Shown in pieces: positions 47,623-60,603 of a stretch of 64,000 nucleotides of DNA; position 1 is the first letter of the stretch; each line of letters begins with the position of its first letter. The notes under the pieces are model-generated. The model had not been told where the DNA came from. It saw only the letters and a program-made list of their open reading frames with translations, and searched no databases. The DNA comes from Zonotrichia leucophrys gambelii. Taxonomy: Eukaryota > Chordata > Aves > Passeriformes > Passerellidae. The stretch spans positions 80,404,716-80,468,715 of the forward strand of contig NC_088171.1 of the NCBI RefSeq assembly GCF_028769735.1, in the 5' to 3' direction. The position numbers were made by a program, and so were the translations under genes.

Positions 47623-50444
47623 GTTTGGGACAACTAGAAAATAGTAATTTTTCACATGCTCTCTTTTGATGCTAAAATATTGTTACTGTCATCCTGAAAT
47701 CAAGTTTGTCTTTATGTGCTATTCTATTGTGCATGGGGCTTTTTTGTTTAAGCACAATGAAGTCCAGAGTTTCAGGTTTTCATCCTGTATTAAGGATTTG
47801 TAGACAGGTCAGAGAATTATATGACTATGGAAACAAGTCTCTTCAAGGAGGAAGAGGAGAAAACATAATGTTGTAATAATTTTTAAAACCAAGAGGCTGA
47901 AAACTGTTGACTTTTCCTTAGAGGTGAACTGCAGCACCATATGTGAGCAATCTAAAGCAGTCTCTAATTGCACAGTGTTTTGAAATTCACAGCATATGCT
48001 TGTGTGTGGGGATGACTAATTGATGTCCACTCAGTTTTCACAACACTCTCAAGAGCAGAAACTGCATTCCAACATGATAACTTCTTTTTTTAAAAGTAAT
48101 GGTAAGAGGTAATGGTACAGGTGCTAGGAGTAAATGGCAAGGTGGGCATTGAGCAGGCATTTTGGCCTGAATTCATATGTTTAGAATTGCTTGCACGCCC
48201 TGTGAAATTTATAAAGTTAAAGCTGTCTCCTTAATTTCTTTTCAATTTGTTTTTCAACCTGACTTTAATCATCTGAGAGGTAGAGGACAGAGGATGTGTC
48301 CTGAAAGAACATTGGTTTGTTTATTTGGTTTGAATTGTTTTTCTCTGGAGACAGAGCACAGCAAGCGTTATCTTTGTTCAGCAGTCTCACCAATATGCCT
48401 TATTCCTGGCCAGTTCCTTCCCTCTTCCTAGAGGGGATCAAACAGCTTTCATCCTCTTCAGCTCACTGCTTGCACTATCTGCAGAGCTCTTGTTTTGAGG
48501 CATTTCTTTTATGTCTTTGGTAATCTTTGGGGCCTAAGGAATTGGCCTTGTTGCTTTCCAGCACCAATGAATTGAGCCAGGGACTAAGGAAGGACTTGCA
48601 GTTCAAATCCAAGAATGGTTGTGGTAAACTGTACATTGATTTAAAAAAAAAAAAAAGGGGTTTTTTTAGCATTTCCTCTCAGCACTATGCTTTAGGAAGA
48701 AATGACTCAATGAACTGTAACTTCTTTTCTTCCCCTTTGCTTTTCTTTGTTCTCCTGGCATTTTCCCTTTCTTATTTGTGAATCTGCAAGCTGGCTGCAT
48801 TTAAGCAATACTTCCCCCTCTTTATTTTGTTACCCACTCTAAAGATAGGATATACATTTGTTACATATACAAGAAAAACCTCCTGAAGTGACATGAAGGA
48901 TGTAACTCTCACCAAGAGTGACACTTGCACACAACACGTGCTCTATTTGCCTTGCAAGCACGGGCTGTGTTTAAAGTACACACTGCACTGGGATTTCTGG
49001 ATGCAGCCACACGCTCTCTTTTTCCAGTCAGGAAATGTGCAAAAATTAGAAATCTGTGTACTTCAAAAAGTGCAAAAATTATTTTGGACTCTCTCCATGT
49101 GTTTTAGAATTTAGGCTCGTTTGGACTCAGCATTCAAAATGAATCAGATTCACATCAAAAGATTCCCTATAGCCTGACTACAGGGAGCTACTAATGCAGG
49201 CAAAGAGTGAGCTCTTACTTAGGCTTCCATTTAGTTTCACTTGATCTGATCCCTTCAGGAAGAAATTTCATCAGCTTCATTGCTCTCTAGGTAGAAACAT
49301 GAAATCCTTAGTGGTAGGCTGAAAACTGGGCTACAGTATGATTAGAAAATGAGGTGGAAACTTACAGTGACCCAGTCTACCATAGGATATTCATATATGA
49401 AAGCCCAGGATGTCAGCTCTTTTATGACTGGAAAGTTTCTTCCAAAGAAAATGTAGTTCATTCATCCAGGTGAGTTTAGAACCTGGCATGACACAGGAGA
49501 AAGCCTTAATAGGCATGGGTCCTACCTCTTAAATGCACTGATATTTTGCTACTGAAAGGAATTTGCTTTCCATTGTTGTACTGAGAAAAACACACTTGCA
49601 GTGTTCTCCCCATCTTTCTGGTTCTAGCAGAGAACATGTGCCCCAATGCCTTTTACACACTTGCACAGCTATTATTTTAAAACCAGGATCCCTAAGGTTC
49701 TCATAGTATTTTTTTTCCTGAAAGCAGACATAGGTGGAAAGTAAATCTGCCAGCATATTGATTAAAGGAGCAATGTAGCCTCTGATAACCATTCCCTCAC
49801 AGTTGCTTTCCCAGTGACCTGCTTTTCTTACTGAGGAATTCAAGTGTGGTCCTACAGCTTCTGAAGAGCAAAGTGCTGCCTGTCATCACATCTGTGAGAT
49901 TTGGGTCACCAAATACTGCAGTTTTCCAAGCCACTATCTTCTTAACCCATAGCTGTCCAGATGAGATGTCCCACTGATTTGTAAGTGAGGGAGACTCCTT
50001 TCTCACAGTGTCCTTCTTTCTGTGGAACAGGGAAATTCAAAGATGTTTGTACTATTTCATATGTACCTACTTGAATTTGTTCACTGCACAGAAAGAAGCA
50101 GCCTGCAGTGAAGGGCTCCTGTGAATCTATGTCACATAAGGCTCACAGGATATGGATTACTATGTAAGGAGTGCTTTAAAGTAAATATGCAGGCAAGAAT
50201 GCATATGTATGCACACATAAACATGGCTGTAACATGTAGGGTGTATTTACCGATATGCACTTGCAGGTTTTTTAAACTGAAAACCCTATTGCTTGATGAA
50301 TACTCAGATTTGCCCCTCTTTAGACATCTTTTTTGTCTCTTACTTACTGTATTTTTACACTTGCTAGTATTTCCAGAAACAAGCTCAGCACCCACACCTG
50401 TGTACTCTGTTCAGTTTTGATTTCTGCTATACAAAAAAAGGGAG
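47623..50444. other. Unique noncoding stretch
   Basis: About 2.8 kb of noncoding DNA with an A-run followed by G4 and T7 near 48642-48667. Short open frames here are not supported by any recognisable domain. Confidence 0.55.
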
Positions 50445-50900
50445 CACAAGCTGGAGAGGATGCACAGAAGGGCCACAAATATGATCAAAGGACTGGGAAG
50501 TGTGCCATGTGAGGAAAAGCTGAGAGCACTGGGTTTGTTCAGCCTGGAGAAAAGAAGGCTTATCTCTATGTTCCAGTATTTAAAGGCTGGCTAAAAAGAA
50601 CACGGAGACTCCATTTTTACCAGGAATGACATGGAAAAGATGAGGGGTAATGCATCCAAGTTTCTTCATGGAGATTCTGGTTGAAGATAAAAGGAAACTT
50701 TTTCACAGTGAAAACAATTACCAATTGGAATGATCTCCCTGGGGAAGTGGTGGATTCCCCAATGTCAAACACTTATAAGAGCCAGCTGGACAGAGTGCTG
50801 GGCCATCGTGACTAGACCGTGCTTTTGCCAGGAAAGGTTGGGCCAGATTATCCTTGAGGTTTCTTCCAACCTGGTATTTTAGTATATTTTGATATTCTAA
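50445..50900 (+). mobile_element. CR1 LINE 3' end
   Basis: The frame from 50451 reads LERMHRRATNMIKGLGSVPC and then EEKLRALGLFSLEKRRL without interruption, the CR1 ORF2 C-terminal region. Downstream sequence gives 'atgttccagtatttaaaggc', 'ggaaactttttcacagtgaa', 'ggggaagtggtggattcccc' and the tail 'ttcttccaacctggtatttt'. Later indels break the frame ('ctggctaaaaagaacacgga' contains stops). This is an older subfamily than the copy at 46850. Confidence 0.9.
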
Positions 50901-53900
50901 CTACAAAGCTGAAGCGATGAAAAAAGAAGAACTATTTCTCATGATGTTGTTCCATCTTTTAACAGATAAAAGTGAAGCTTTCATAGTTTTCTTCTAAAGC
51001 ATTAGCTGTACAATTCCCTTAGGATTTTCTACTATCAGAAATTCAAAGGTAGCACTGACAGCCATGACAGCAAGACTGAGGTGTTGATCTGCAGATGTAT
51101 GGTGTCTTAGTTATTTTCAGTCTAACTCTTAAAAGAAGTTAGACAAAATAGTATTGGACATATACATTTACATAATAGTTATGAAAAATTATTATTCATC
51201 TCCAGTTAAGGTTTTGCTTTCTGTCTTAAAGTATCTCCATTTCTGATGGGAAACTTTGTGAAAGATAAGCAACTTAGGGGAAGTTTTAAGATTTCTTAAT
51301 GCTTCAGCAGTGAATAAACACTTGTTATCAAATGTCTTCCACTGCTGCAATAGCTTTGAAAAAAAAATTAGTATTTAATATATTTCTTAAAATATTAAAT
51401 AGTCATAGTGAGTGCTTGACCTTATGCAAAAGTATAAGAAAATTATAATAAAGGATCTACTTTAGTAAACTGATTATGCTACTCTCATTCATGCCTGGAG
51501 TTTGATTGACTTCACCAGTGCCTCTCATTGAAGTCTTCTTCAACTTCAGCTGAACAGTACCAAATGGATAGTACTATTTAAAATCATTTCCCTACATGTG
51601 TTACTTAAAAAAAAAAAAAAGACAACCAAACCACCTAAATTCCACTTATTTTTCCTTTACCTTTTTTTAAAGCTTCCGTATTTTCACTGAAGTAATCATA
51701 GTTCCTGAAAAGCACAAACAGAAAAAGAAAGTAATATAGAGGCATTTCATCAATGGAGTGTTAGCTGTTCAAGATGGATTTGACAGCTTCTCTCTTGGGA
51801 TCTGTGCAAGAAACCGCTGCTGTGTTATGTATATCATATTTTTATTGTGTATTTCTATATAATTAAATCTTAAAAAGGGAAGCTAATTTTGTTTCAGATA
51901 CAATTTTACATAATAAATTTATCAAACTACTTGGTTAGTGACTGGAAGTATCCCATCTTATTTAATCATCTAAATGTGTGTATTTATTGTTGGTGAAGCA
52001 CCATTACTGTAATTCTTTATATGCATGTACTTAAATTAAAAAGCCACGTGTTACAATTTGCTGGTGGTAGGAACTGGAAAAAAAGAGATGTCCTTAGGTT
52101 TCCAAAACCTGACTTATGAGTGTAGTGATCATCTCAAGGAGTTCTATATAAAATTGCTTGGTCTTTTTGTCATGCATTTTCCGTTTAAGTCAGGGAAAGT
52201 TGTATAGCTAAAATCACGCTGAATTCATTGCAAATCTAGGGCATGCTTAAAGGGCACTTCATCTGAGCAAAGAAATCATTGCTTTGACTGTGGCTATGTT
52301 AAGTGAGAGATGGAAGTGAATAGCTTTTAGTTTATTGCTCATTTGAAAGCTAGAGGGAAAAATGGCCTTTGTCTACCTGCCAAGCTCTTCCCCTCCCCTG
52401 CCCAGACTTACTAAAAATGCTTATTTTAAGTCTGGCAGCAGTTACCCTTCATTTCTTTCAGGAGCGTTTTCTATTTTTTTTCATCATTTTTGTTCCTTTC
52501 TTTCCTGTAATAAATTTTATCTATTTAAAAATGTAGTAAGTAAAAGATAATGGGGCTTTGGGGCTTGAAAATAAGGCCCAAAGAGAGTCACTTATTGATA
52601 ATTTAATACTTAATTCAAAATCTAATCACTAATATGTACTCTTCAGTTGCTCAGTTTTTCTCTGTGCAATGATAAATGAACCTGTTATATTTCCTTAGGA
52701 AAATTTTAGAAGTCCTACCTCTATGTATATACTATAATGACATCTTATTGCAGATGCAATAAAATTGTGTCATAATGTTGAAATCCAATAATTGCAGCTT
52801 GTAGCAAATTTGTCATCTGCATATATGTGGATATGACACCTTATTGTTGTATAATTTAAAAAGGAAAATGAAATTATGAAGTCTTTTGTTACCTTAAAAA
52901 ATAGTGCATTTAATGCATTAATTAGGATGTGTTTGCTTTGAGACCAGCAAAAGAACAGAAAGTATCTGTTGTTTTCATGGTAGATCATTAAATAACACAG
53001 GCTTTTCTTAATAGAAGTGATCATGAACTTATTGTGATTTTGCATTTATTCTGCTTTTAATCTTCTCATTCATTTGGGAATTTTTGAGCTCCTAGCAACA
53101 CCATGGTTATCAAGTAGGCAGTTCTTGGAGATTTTCATGAGAGGTTTGTTTTTATGGAGGAGAAATAAAAGTTTGATTTTTTTCCTTCAAAGCTGTATTA
53201 TGATAAAGCACTTTCCATACTCAGGGGTTCCACTTAATGTATAGCTAAATAAACCTGAAATCTTGCCAAGTCCTGCAACTCATTGCAAGAACAAATGAAA
53301 ACAGTTCCTGAACTGTGTGTCTTTCTAGGTGATGTTGTGAACATGTCCATTTATACTTTGCCCTTGTAAGTCAGTGTTACTTACTTAGAGTTTTAAATAG
53401 CTTTTAAGTTTGCTCTAGAGCGACTGCTGATGCCAGGAACAAAGTCAAGAAACAGTTTCCCAAGAAGAGAAAAATAAGTCAGTTTTGAAAAAGTCAATCT
53501 CTGTTTGAATTGGATTCAGATTTTATGTGAGAAACTGAAAAGGAGGTACTCATGATGATATTAATAAACACAAGCCAAAGGGAACAAAAACTCTACAGAA
53601 GTTAAACTTGGGGTGGGTGTAGTAATGAGCTCCCAAGCTATGCTTCCTCTTTGCTGCACTGTGTTTTTGGATTGTGAGAAAATCAAGTAATTCAGTAATA
53701 AAGCATTCCTGCTACTTGAAACCCTTTCCTAAGTGAAATATGTCCTTATTATTGGTCTTACGTTAGCCAAGCCCAGACTTAGCTCGATTTACAAAACTTC
53801 TAAATATTTTTACTTTGAGCATCTTCTCACCTAAGCTCTGATGTAATTTTAGCTATCATGGTCTTTTATTCTTCTCCATCTAAATTAAAACAACCCCTTA

Positions 53901-56900
53901 AAAAGTACTTAAATTCCAAGGATATAAAATTAGCAGACTGTACTTTGTGATGGCTATTACAAAAAATGCTGACCAGAAAAAAATAATGTTGTAGCAACAT
54001 TATTCCTGCTTGATAAAGATGCTATAAGATAAATGTCATTACAGTATGAAACATTTATCAAAAACAAATATCAGGCCTCAGCTGTTGTGCATATTGATCC
54101 AAAAAATTATTTCATCAGCAGTATGGAAGCTGTTTATTTTTGCATCGAGGTTAAGCACATTAGGATGATGATTCCTTAAGCACCTTAAAAGGATATTTAG
54201 GAGAGGTACTTTCTCTTTTTGCCTTCATGATTAAAGAGGCTGAAATTCTTTTCTGAAGTTTTGAAGTTGCCAGACCCAGGAGAGACCACTGGTTTCTCTG
54301 AGCATTCCACCCTGTTGTTGCCAGTACAAATGTGATGGGAGAATTTTGATTATTGTGTAGACTCTGAATCATTCTTAAAGTGCAGTGTGCATATGGCAAA
54401 AGACGTACCTATCATAAAAGTATTGATCTTCCATAAAAATTGCATCCTCTGCTGGCAGCCAAACTGGGAAGAAAATGAGGTGGTAGTGCAGGATTGGCAG
54501 TTTTCATGAAAGTCAAAGGTCTGATTAAAAGCTGGAAGCTTGTGGCTTATAAACCACTGTGGCAATATTTCATCAGTAATAGGCATTACAAAGTACAGTT
54601 TGAAGTAATAGTGATATTTGTGGTTGAAAATAAATTTTTGGATTCTTCCTGGTAGTTTAATAATCTGATCAATTGGGTTTAAGGGGGAAAGAGCTTTCTT
54701 CATAACGTGACTTAAATACCTTTAACAACATGTCTGTGTGACAGAAAAGACATTTTTAGGGAAGGACTGTCTTAGCAAAACAACTTTGTTTCCTATTAGT
54801 TTACTTAAGTGTTTTCAGAGATATCCTTCCTGCAGTTCAAGGTAAACTTAAAAAAATAGAATGTTAAGAGTTTTACAGGCCATTATGTAAGAATACTGTC
54901 CGTAAGAATTAGACATCCAGTTTGCAGCATCACTTCTCTCTGTTTCAAAATAATTATAATTGACAATTACTGTATATGTTTAATTTCCATGATGCTTTGT
55001 TGGACAATATTACCATATAAAATTAAGTTTTGAAGTTCATTTTTTGATTATTTTAATCTCTTTTTTAAACATAAGTCAAAAATAACTAATTGTTTTGGCT
55101 TATACAAAACAGGAAAAAGTAAAACTGATTTGGCATGCAGTTTAGCTATTTTAGTGTGGTTTATGGAGGATGAAGGTGTTTGGTTTTGATTTTTTTTGTG
55201 TTTGGTTCAGAATTTTTGTGTGTGTTTTCTTTTTGTGTTTGGTTTTGTGCTTGTTTTGTTTGTGGTTTGTTCTTCTTTTCCAAATAATGTAATTGTTTTG
55301 CAAAGCATTTGTGTTTTTCCTTGGAGGCAGTATTTAATTTAGATGAAGTACCTTTCTAGAAGTAACCATGCTTCTCCCCTGTTTCAATCTGTGATGTAAA
55401 ATGTAAGTAGATAATTGGATCTCTGGGAGACATTTCATAAGAGTTAATATCTCATAAAATGATGTGTGCTGGATATGTTTAGAAAATTACAGACACCACA
55501 CTATTTGTGTAAAACCTCTCACTGCTACACATTTGAGGTGTTAATACTTCTGTAAAAAGAGAAAAATTAAGATACTGCCCACATTGCCTATGACTTGTAA
55601 GGGGATGTGAGTAGTAGCATCTGTTCAGTGAATGTAGCTTCAGGATGTCAGGGCCTCTAGTCAGAAGGAAACCCAGAGAAGAGAAGTCTTGTGATTCATT
55701 CTGATTATAGCCAAGTTTGCTCTTGATTTAATTTCTGCCAGTAGCAAACCCCAGAGACAGGTATCATCTGCCAAGAATTCCCTCCTTCTGGGTGCATGAA
55801 ACCAAAATGCTTGGAACCCATCAAACTTTGTGTGGTTGGATTACAGAAGGGTAGACAGTGAGTCTTCAAAAAGGCGTTGCATCCAGGGAATTGCCAGCTA
55901 GACTGACTGCCCAGCACTGGGCATTTCACACAGAATATTGCCAGCTGCCAAAGAGCAGCAGCACAGCCCAAAACATATACTGGGCTTTCACCTCCCATGC
56001 AATAGCACATTATGGAAAGCATGATACAGGTTTTTACAGCAATGTTCTTAGAACTTTGAAACATTTCACTGACTTCTGTGTGTACCAAAAATACAAAGAA
56101 ACAGAAAAGATATAGCTATATATAATATAGATCTAGGCTGGACAAATTCAGTTTCCTGTCAGTATTTTCCCACTCCAAACAACAAAACTCTATAAGACAC
56201 TCTTCTCAAATATATGAGAAATTTTTTCAAATTCCAGGCCCTTGAAGAGTAATCACCAAGGATGGAGTGATGCTTGATTTTTCATTCACTGTTTCCCTTC
56301 CCAAGGCTGAGGAGACAGATTTGGCTTTAGCGAGCAGAGGAAAAAATATCAGTTATAAATGCAGTACATGGAAGCTTTCAAGAGCAGTGAATCAATATCC
56401 CTATATTTCCTAAAGATTTATTATGTTTAGGCAATGATTTTTGTTGTAAATTTGACTGCATTTTATTAGTATTCAAAGTGCCTTATAAAACATTTCCAAA
56501 TTTAAAACTTTGTCCTTAATCTTATATGTAGATATGAGTTCGGACCATTTGTTCTTCCCTCTGTTGTAACAAAACTGGTGGTAGTTTATTTGGCAGTGAT
56601 AACTGCTTTACTAAGTTGACTTTAAATAGTATTGCTATTTCTTCATTTGCCATAGAAGTATTTTCTTCCCAAATAGCATCTGAAATATTTCTAAAATGGC
56701 AGATACAATTTAGTTTAAAAGCCAGAGTATCTGATGCTCCTGTAGTTAAGGATGATTCGAGTAGTGCATGATAAGCAGAACTTAAATTCCTTGACATTTA
56801 ATATTAAAAAATGGAAATATCGTTATCAGTGATAATGTGATCTTTCAGTAAACTGGAATTTGGTATCTAAACTTTATCCTATGATCAGCTTAGACAGGCT

Positions 56901-58009
56901 TGTAAATTTTTTTTGTTGTTGTTACCCTGTGCCCTACCCTTCCTTTGGGAAAACTTTTCAACTTCTCCCTCTGTTGATGATTAGTGCTTTCTGAAGCTGG
57001 GTAGGTCCTCAGCAGTTAGAGCAGTTAGAAGAGGAAAAGATTTTCCTTCTGCAGAGCCTAGGAGATTTGGTCCCATGGAATATGGGAAGCTGCCTTGCAG
57101 CAAGTTGGTGAGCTCATAAGAAGAAAAAAGCCCTCCTTAGGCCCTGTAAGAAAAAAAGAACAAAACAGGTACAATGTGAGTTTTCTTGCTTTGAGACTTG
57201 GCTCAGACAAGTGACTTTAAGTTGCTTTCTTTTGTCTTGTCTGCTTGTTTTCTTTGCTCCTCAAGATTGCCTGGCAGAACATCCCTCCCCAAGGGACTCC
57301 TGGCAGCTCCAAAACCCCATGTCTTGCTTTTGCTCCGCTTTCTTGTGCCTTCAAAATCTTCATTCTTTGTGTTCCCATTCCTCTAAGTCATGGTCTAACG
57401 CCTCATCTCAGTGTGTACTTTGGCAGGGCTGCTGTGGTATCGACTGCTGTGCTCCTGTAGAGGAAAATACCAAAAATGTAAAGCCATTAAGTTATGCAAG
57501 CAAGATTTTGAATAAATGAATGTATGCAAAGTGGGTTGAATGACTGTTGATTTAGTGTTACGATGTGGATTTTTTGTGGTCAAGGTCTTGACTTTCTTTT
57601 ATTGATCATTCACTTTTGAGACAAGGGTAGTCACTGAACAAAGAATATATTTGAACAACCTTTGCATGTGATTAATGTGTGCTTGGAATAATTTGCAATG
57701 TAGTGCTTCAATATGTATCCATACCAAGTGTTATTTTTAGAGCCTGTGTTAAAATGGCCTTAAGCTTTCTGATATATAAATTAGAAGGAAATAGTGAAAA
57801 AGAAGAGAAAACAATGAAAATTAGCTGATCTTGAGTAAGTACTATGTGATATCCAGTTCACTTGTGCTGAATATTGTTTTCAGAATCATCATGGAAGACT
57901 GAATGATATAGATGTTAGAATTAAAATGTCCATAACATCATGGTCAGCCCAGCTTCCCCCCATACTCTAGTGAAAGAATTAGTGTGATATAAATCAATAA
58001 TCAGGATGG
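50901..58009. other. Long unique AT-rich noncoding stretch
   Basis: About 7.1 kb with no transposon recognised apart from simple sequence: an A14 run at about 51607-51620 and the G/T-rich tract at 55165-55275. A minus-strand ATG frame of 117 codons (54703 down to 54350) is followed, in another frame, by a further 79 open codons to 54160. Neither matches a family I know. A Cys-rich frame at 57211-57519 begins at GTG and is rejected. Confidence 0.5.
55165..55275. repeat. G/T-rich tract with repeated GTGTTTGGTT word
   Basis: The plus strand is nearly free of C and A over about 110 bp. The word 'gtgtttggtt' appears at 55176, 55198 and 55235. It is a low-complexity sequence, perhaps a decayed minisatellite. 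Confidence 0.75.
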
Positions 58010-58072
58010 TTTGTGGGAGTTGGACTCAGTGATCCCTGTGGGTCCCTTCCAACTCATTCTGTGGTTCGGTGA
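58010..58072 (+). mobile_element. Short CR1 tail fragment
   Basis: 'gtttgtgggagttggactca' then 'gtgatccctgtgggtccctt' and 'ccaactcattctgtggttc' is the last ~60 bp of a CR1 tail. In consensus copies this reads 'ttggactcgatgatccttgt', then 'gggtcccttccaactca' and 'attctatg'. No ORF remains. Confidence 0.83.
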
Positions 58073-60207
58073 AAAGTAGGGGATTTCTGAGTATTAGGAG
58101 CGGCAAGTGAAAGGCATCTGGAATTCTGAATATTTGCAGTATGCTTCAAACCTAGGGAAAAGCTTTTCCTTAAACAGGGGGAAAGCTTTGGTGGAGCCAA
58201 AAGTTTGAGCTTTAGACAGAAACACAAGTGAGACTTGTTACTCAATTTTTGGAGTAAAGTTCAGATTTCTGTAATTCTTGTACTACAAGAACGTCTGTTT
58301 ACACATTTTTCATCAGAAAAATGTGGTTTTAGAGAGACTCCCATCTGCTGTAAGACTTTTTAACTGATAACTTCCATGTAAAGGTAACAGTTGAACTTTA
58401 TTACTGAATTTACTTTCAAGAGCATCGCTGATAAAACTACTTGTAACAACTTTCTTCCTCATAAAATATTGAAATATTATAGATTATGATCAACTGGCAT
58501 CTTATATTTTAGCAGTTCATTTAATGTTTATATGCAAGAAGATATATAATGTGCATCTAAAGCACTCAGCAGTCTCATTTATTGGGAGCATTTGTTTCCA
58601 GACAGGAAAAAAAAATATGCTTTTTCTAATAGGGAAAAATCCTTTGATCTTAATTTATCGTCTGGAAAAAGTCTGGCAAAATTTTGTGTTCTTCTGCATG
58701 TATTTCAGCTCTCAGCATCTTCCCTTTACTCCCATATAAGCTGAATAGACATACTACAGTACATTTTTAAGCATAATTCTGTTGTGATTTGCTAGCTGGT
58801 GAGCTACTGCTAACACTCCTTCCTGTTTCTCTTCTGTGTCTGCATTTTACTCACCCTCATATAGAGTAACTCAGAAGGAAAACCATCCTTGCTGCCAAAT
58901 ATTTCTTGTGGTTGGTACTGCATACTCATTTTTGTGTTCTTATTCTCCATAATTTTTCTGACAGTCCAGAGAGTCCTTTGAAGTGACTTACTTAATGTAT
59001 GTCTTGCTGTTATGGATTGATTACTTTTTTTTAAATTTTGTTTGCTTATCTTTTTTATCAGCAGGTCTCCAAAAGTTCTCATGCTAAAACTGGTAGAGGA
59101 CTTGTGGCAGAATGTGAAGTGTTGTGCTGGGCTGGTGAGGAGTATTTCTTTAGTCCTTTGTCAGTGTTTTTTTTGTGTCCTACCCGTTAGTAGTTGTCTC
59201 ATACTTGAGAGTTACTTTGGCATTCCACTGCATTCCCTGTCATGCAGGGAGAACGAGGTTTGAAGTGCTGCTGTTGTCATCATCCATGGGATGTGGCAAG
59301 GTGGGCTGTCCTGGACAATCTCATGTCACTAGCCTGTATTTTAGACTATCCAGGGGAGAAATACTAGACCTTGTGGGGAATCTGCTCCCTGAAAAACACA
59401 TAAATGAAACTCATAATTCGCAATCTCAAATACTTGAAGCAGGCTTCCCTCATGTGCCCCCAGGCTTAAGAAAAAGAACATTATAAGAAATCCTCAGATC
59501 CTGAGCAGTCCCTCCAGATATACCGCCTCCTTTTGTCTCCTTTGTCTTTTGGAAAGCAATACATTTTCACCTTCTGTTTCCTTTTCTTACCTATTTTTTT
59601 TTCTTGGTAACTCCAGAGCTTGGATATGCATCAAATTAGAAAATACTGGTTTTCTCTTGAGGCGTTCTTAGTGCTGCTCTATGACCATGAGGCTTGGTAT
59701 GGCATTCATTTGGTGTTTGGTTGAAAATGTAGCTAGCCCTAAAAGAGTGCATTCTAGATTCAGCTTGTTCAGCATATAAAGTACTTCCACTGGAATATTG
59801 GAATGACCAGTTAATCGAAGGTGGCAGAGAGCCATCAGTAGCAATGATTAGCTTTGTACGGTGATGAAATTCTTATATGCCCAGAGGAGTGGAAACAGCT
59901 GCCTTCTTTCCATACCTTGTCTCAACTAAAACACGGGAGCTGGATGAGAGAGCTAGTTCCTGAAACTGAAGCACAGGCTGTTCAATTTTCAGTTTTAAGA
60001 AAAAAATTACTAGAGAGGGCAAAGGTTGGAGTGCTTGTCTGCTACCTGAAGGTATGAATATAATTCAAAAATTGTTATGTGCTGAGAGGTATATGCTCAG
60101 GATAAATGCTAGGAAAAATACTTGCCCTTGTGGAAAGCTGTAAGTCCATAATTTGGTTTTTTTGTATGGCAGAGGTAATAGCTCAGAGAAGGAACAGGGT
60201 CACATTG
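58073..60207. other. Unique noncoding stretch
   Basis: About 2.1 kb of noncoding DNA between two CR1 fragments. Nothing else recognised. Confidence 0.55.
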
Positions 60208-60603
60208 TCATAGAATCATAGGACAGTTTGGGTTGAAAGGACCTTTAAGATCACCCAGTTCCAATCCCCTGCCAGGGGCAGGGACACCTTGCTCAGAGCT
60301 TCATCCAGCTTGGCCTTGAACACTTTGAGGGAAGGGGCATCGGCAGCTTCTCTGGACAACCTATCTCTGGACAAGCCTCACAACTCTCACAGTAAAGATT
60401 TTTTTCCTAATGTCTACTCTAAACATGCACTCTTTCCTTTTAAAACTACTGCCTTTTTTCAATCCCTACAGAAATTGCTGTAAGGCCTACCTCCCTCTTT
60501 ATTATAAGCCTTTCAATAATGAATGGTTGCAGTAAGGTTTTCCTTGAGCCTTCTCCTGTCTGGGCTGAACCACACCATTTCTCTCAGCACTTCTTCATAG
60601 GGA
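60208..60603 (-). mobile_element. CR1 LINE 3' end, minus strand
   Basis: Left edge 'tcatagaatcataggacagt' then 'ttgggttgaaaggaccttta' and 'agatcacccagttccaatcc' is a typical CR1 tail in reverse. 'ggccttgaacactttgaggg' and 'cacagtaaagattt' follow, reversing the ORF end. The body from 60430 to 60603 is diverged but still gives 'ttctcctgtctgggctgaac'. 5' truncation is near 60603. Confidence 0.92.

Noticed and set aside
55705..56088. 127-codon minus-strand frame
   Set aside because: No recognisable motif; the plus strand is also partly open, suggesting low stop density by chance.
57211..57519. 102-codon Cys-rich frame with a signal-peptide-like N-terminus
   Set aside because: The frame begins at GTG, not ATG, and there is no upstream in-frame ATG in the open stretch. 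The cysteines come from TG-rich DNA. No domain is recognised.
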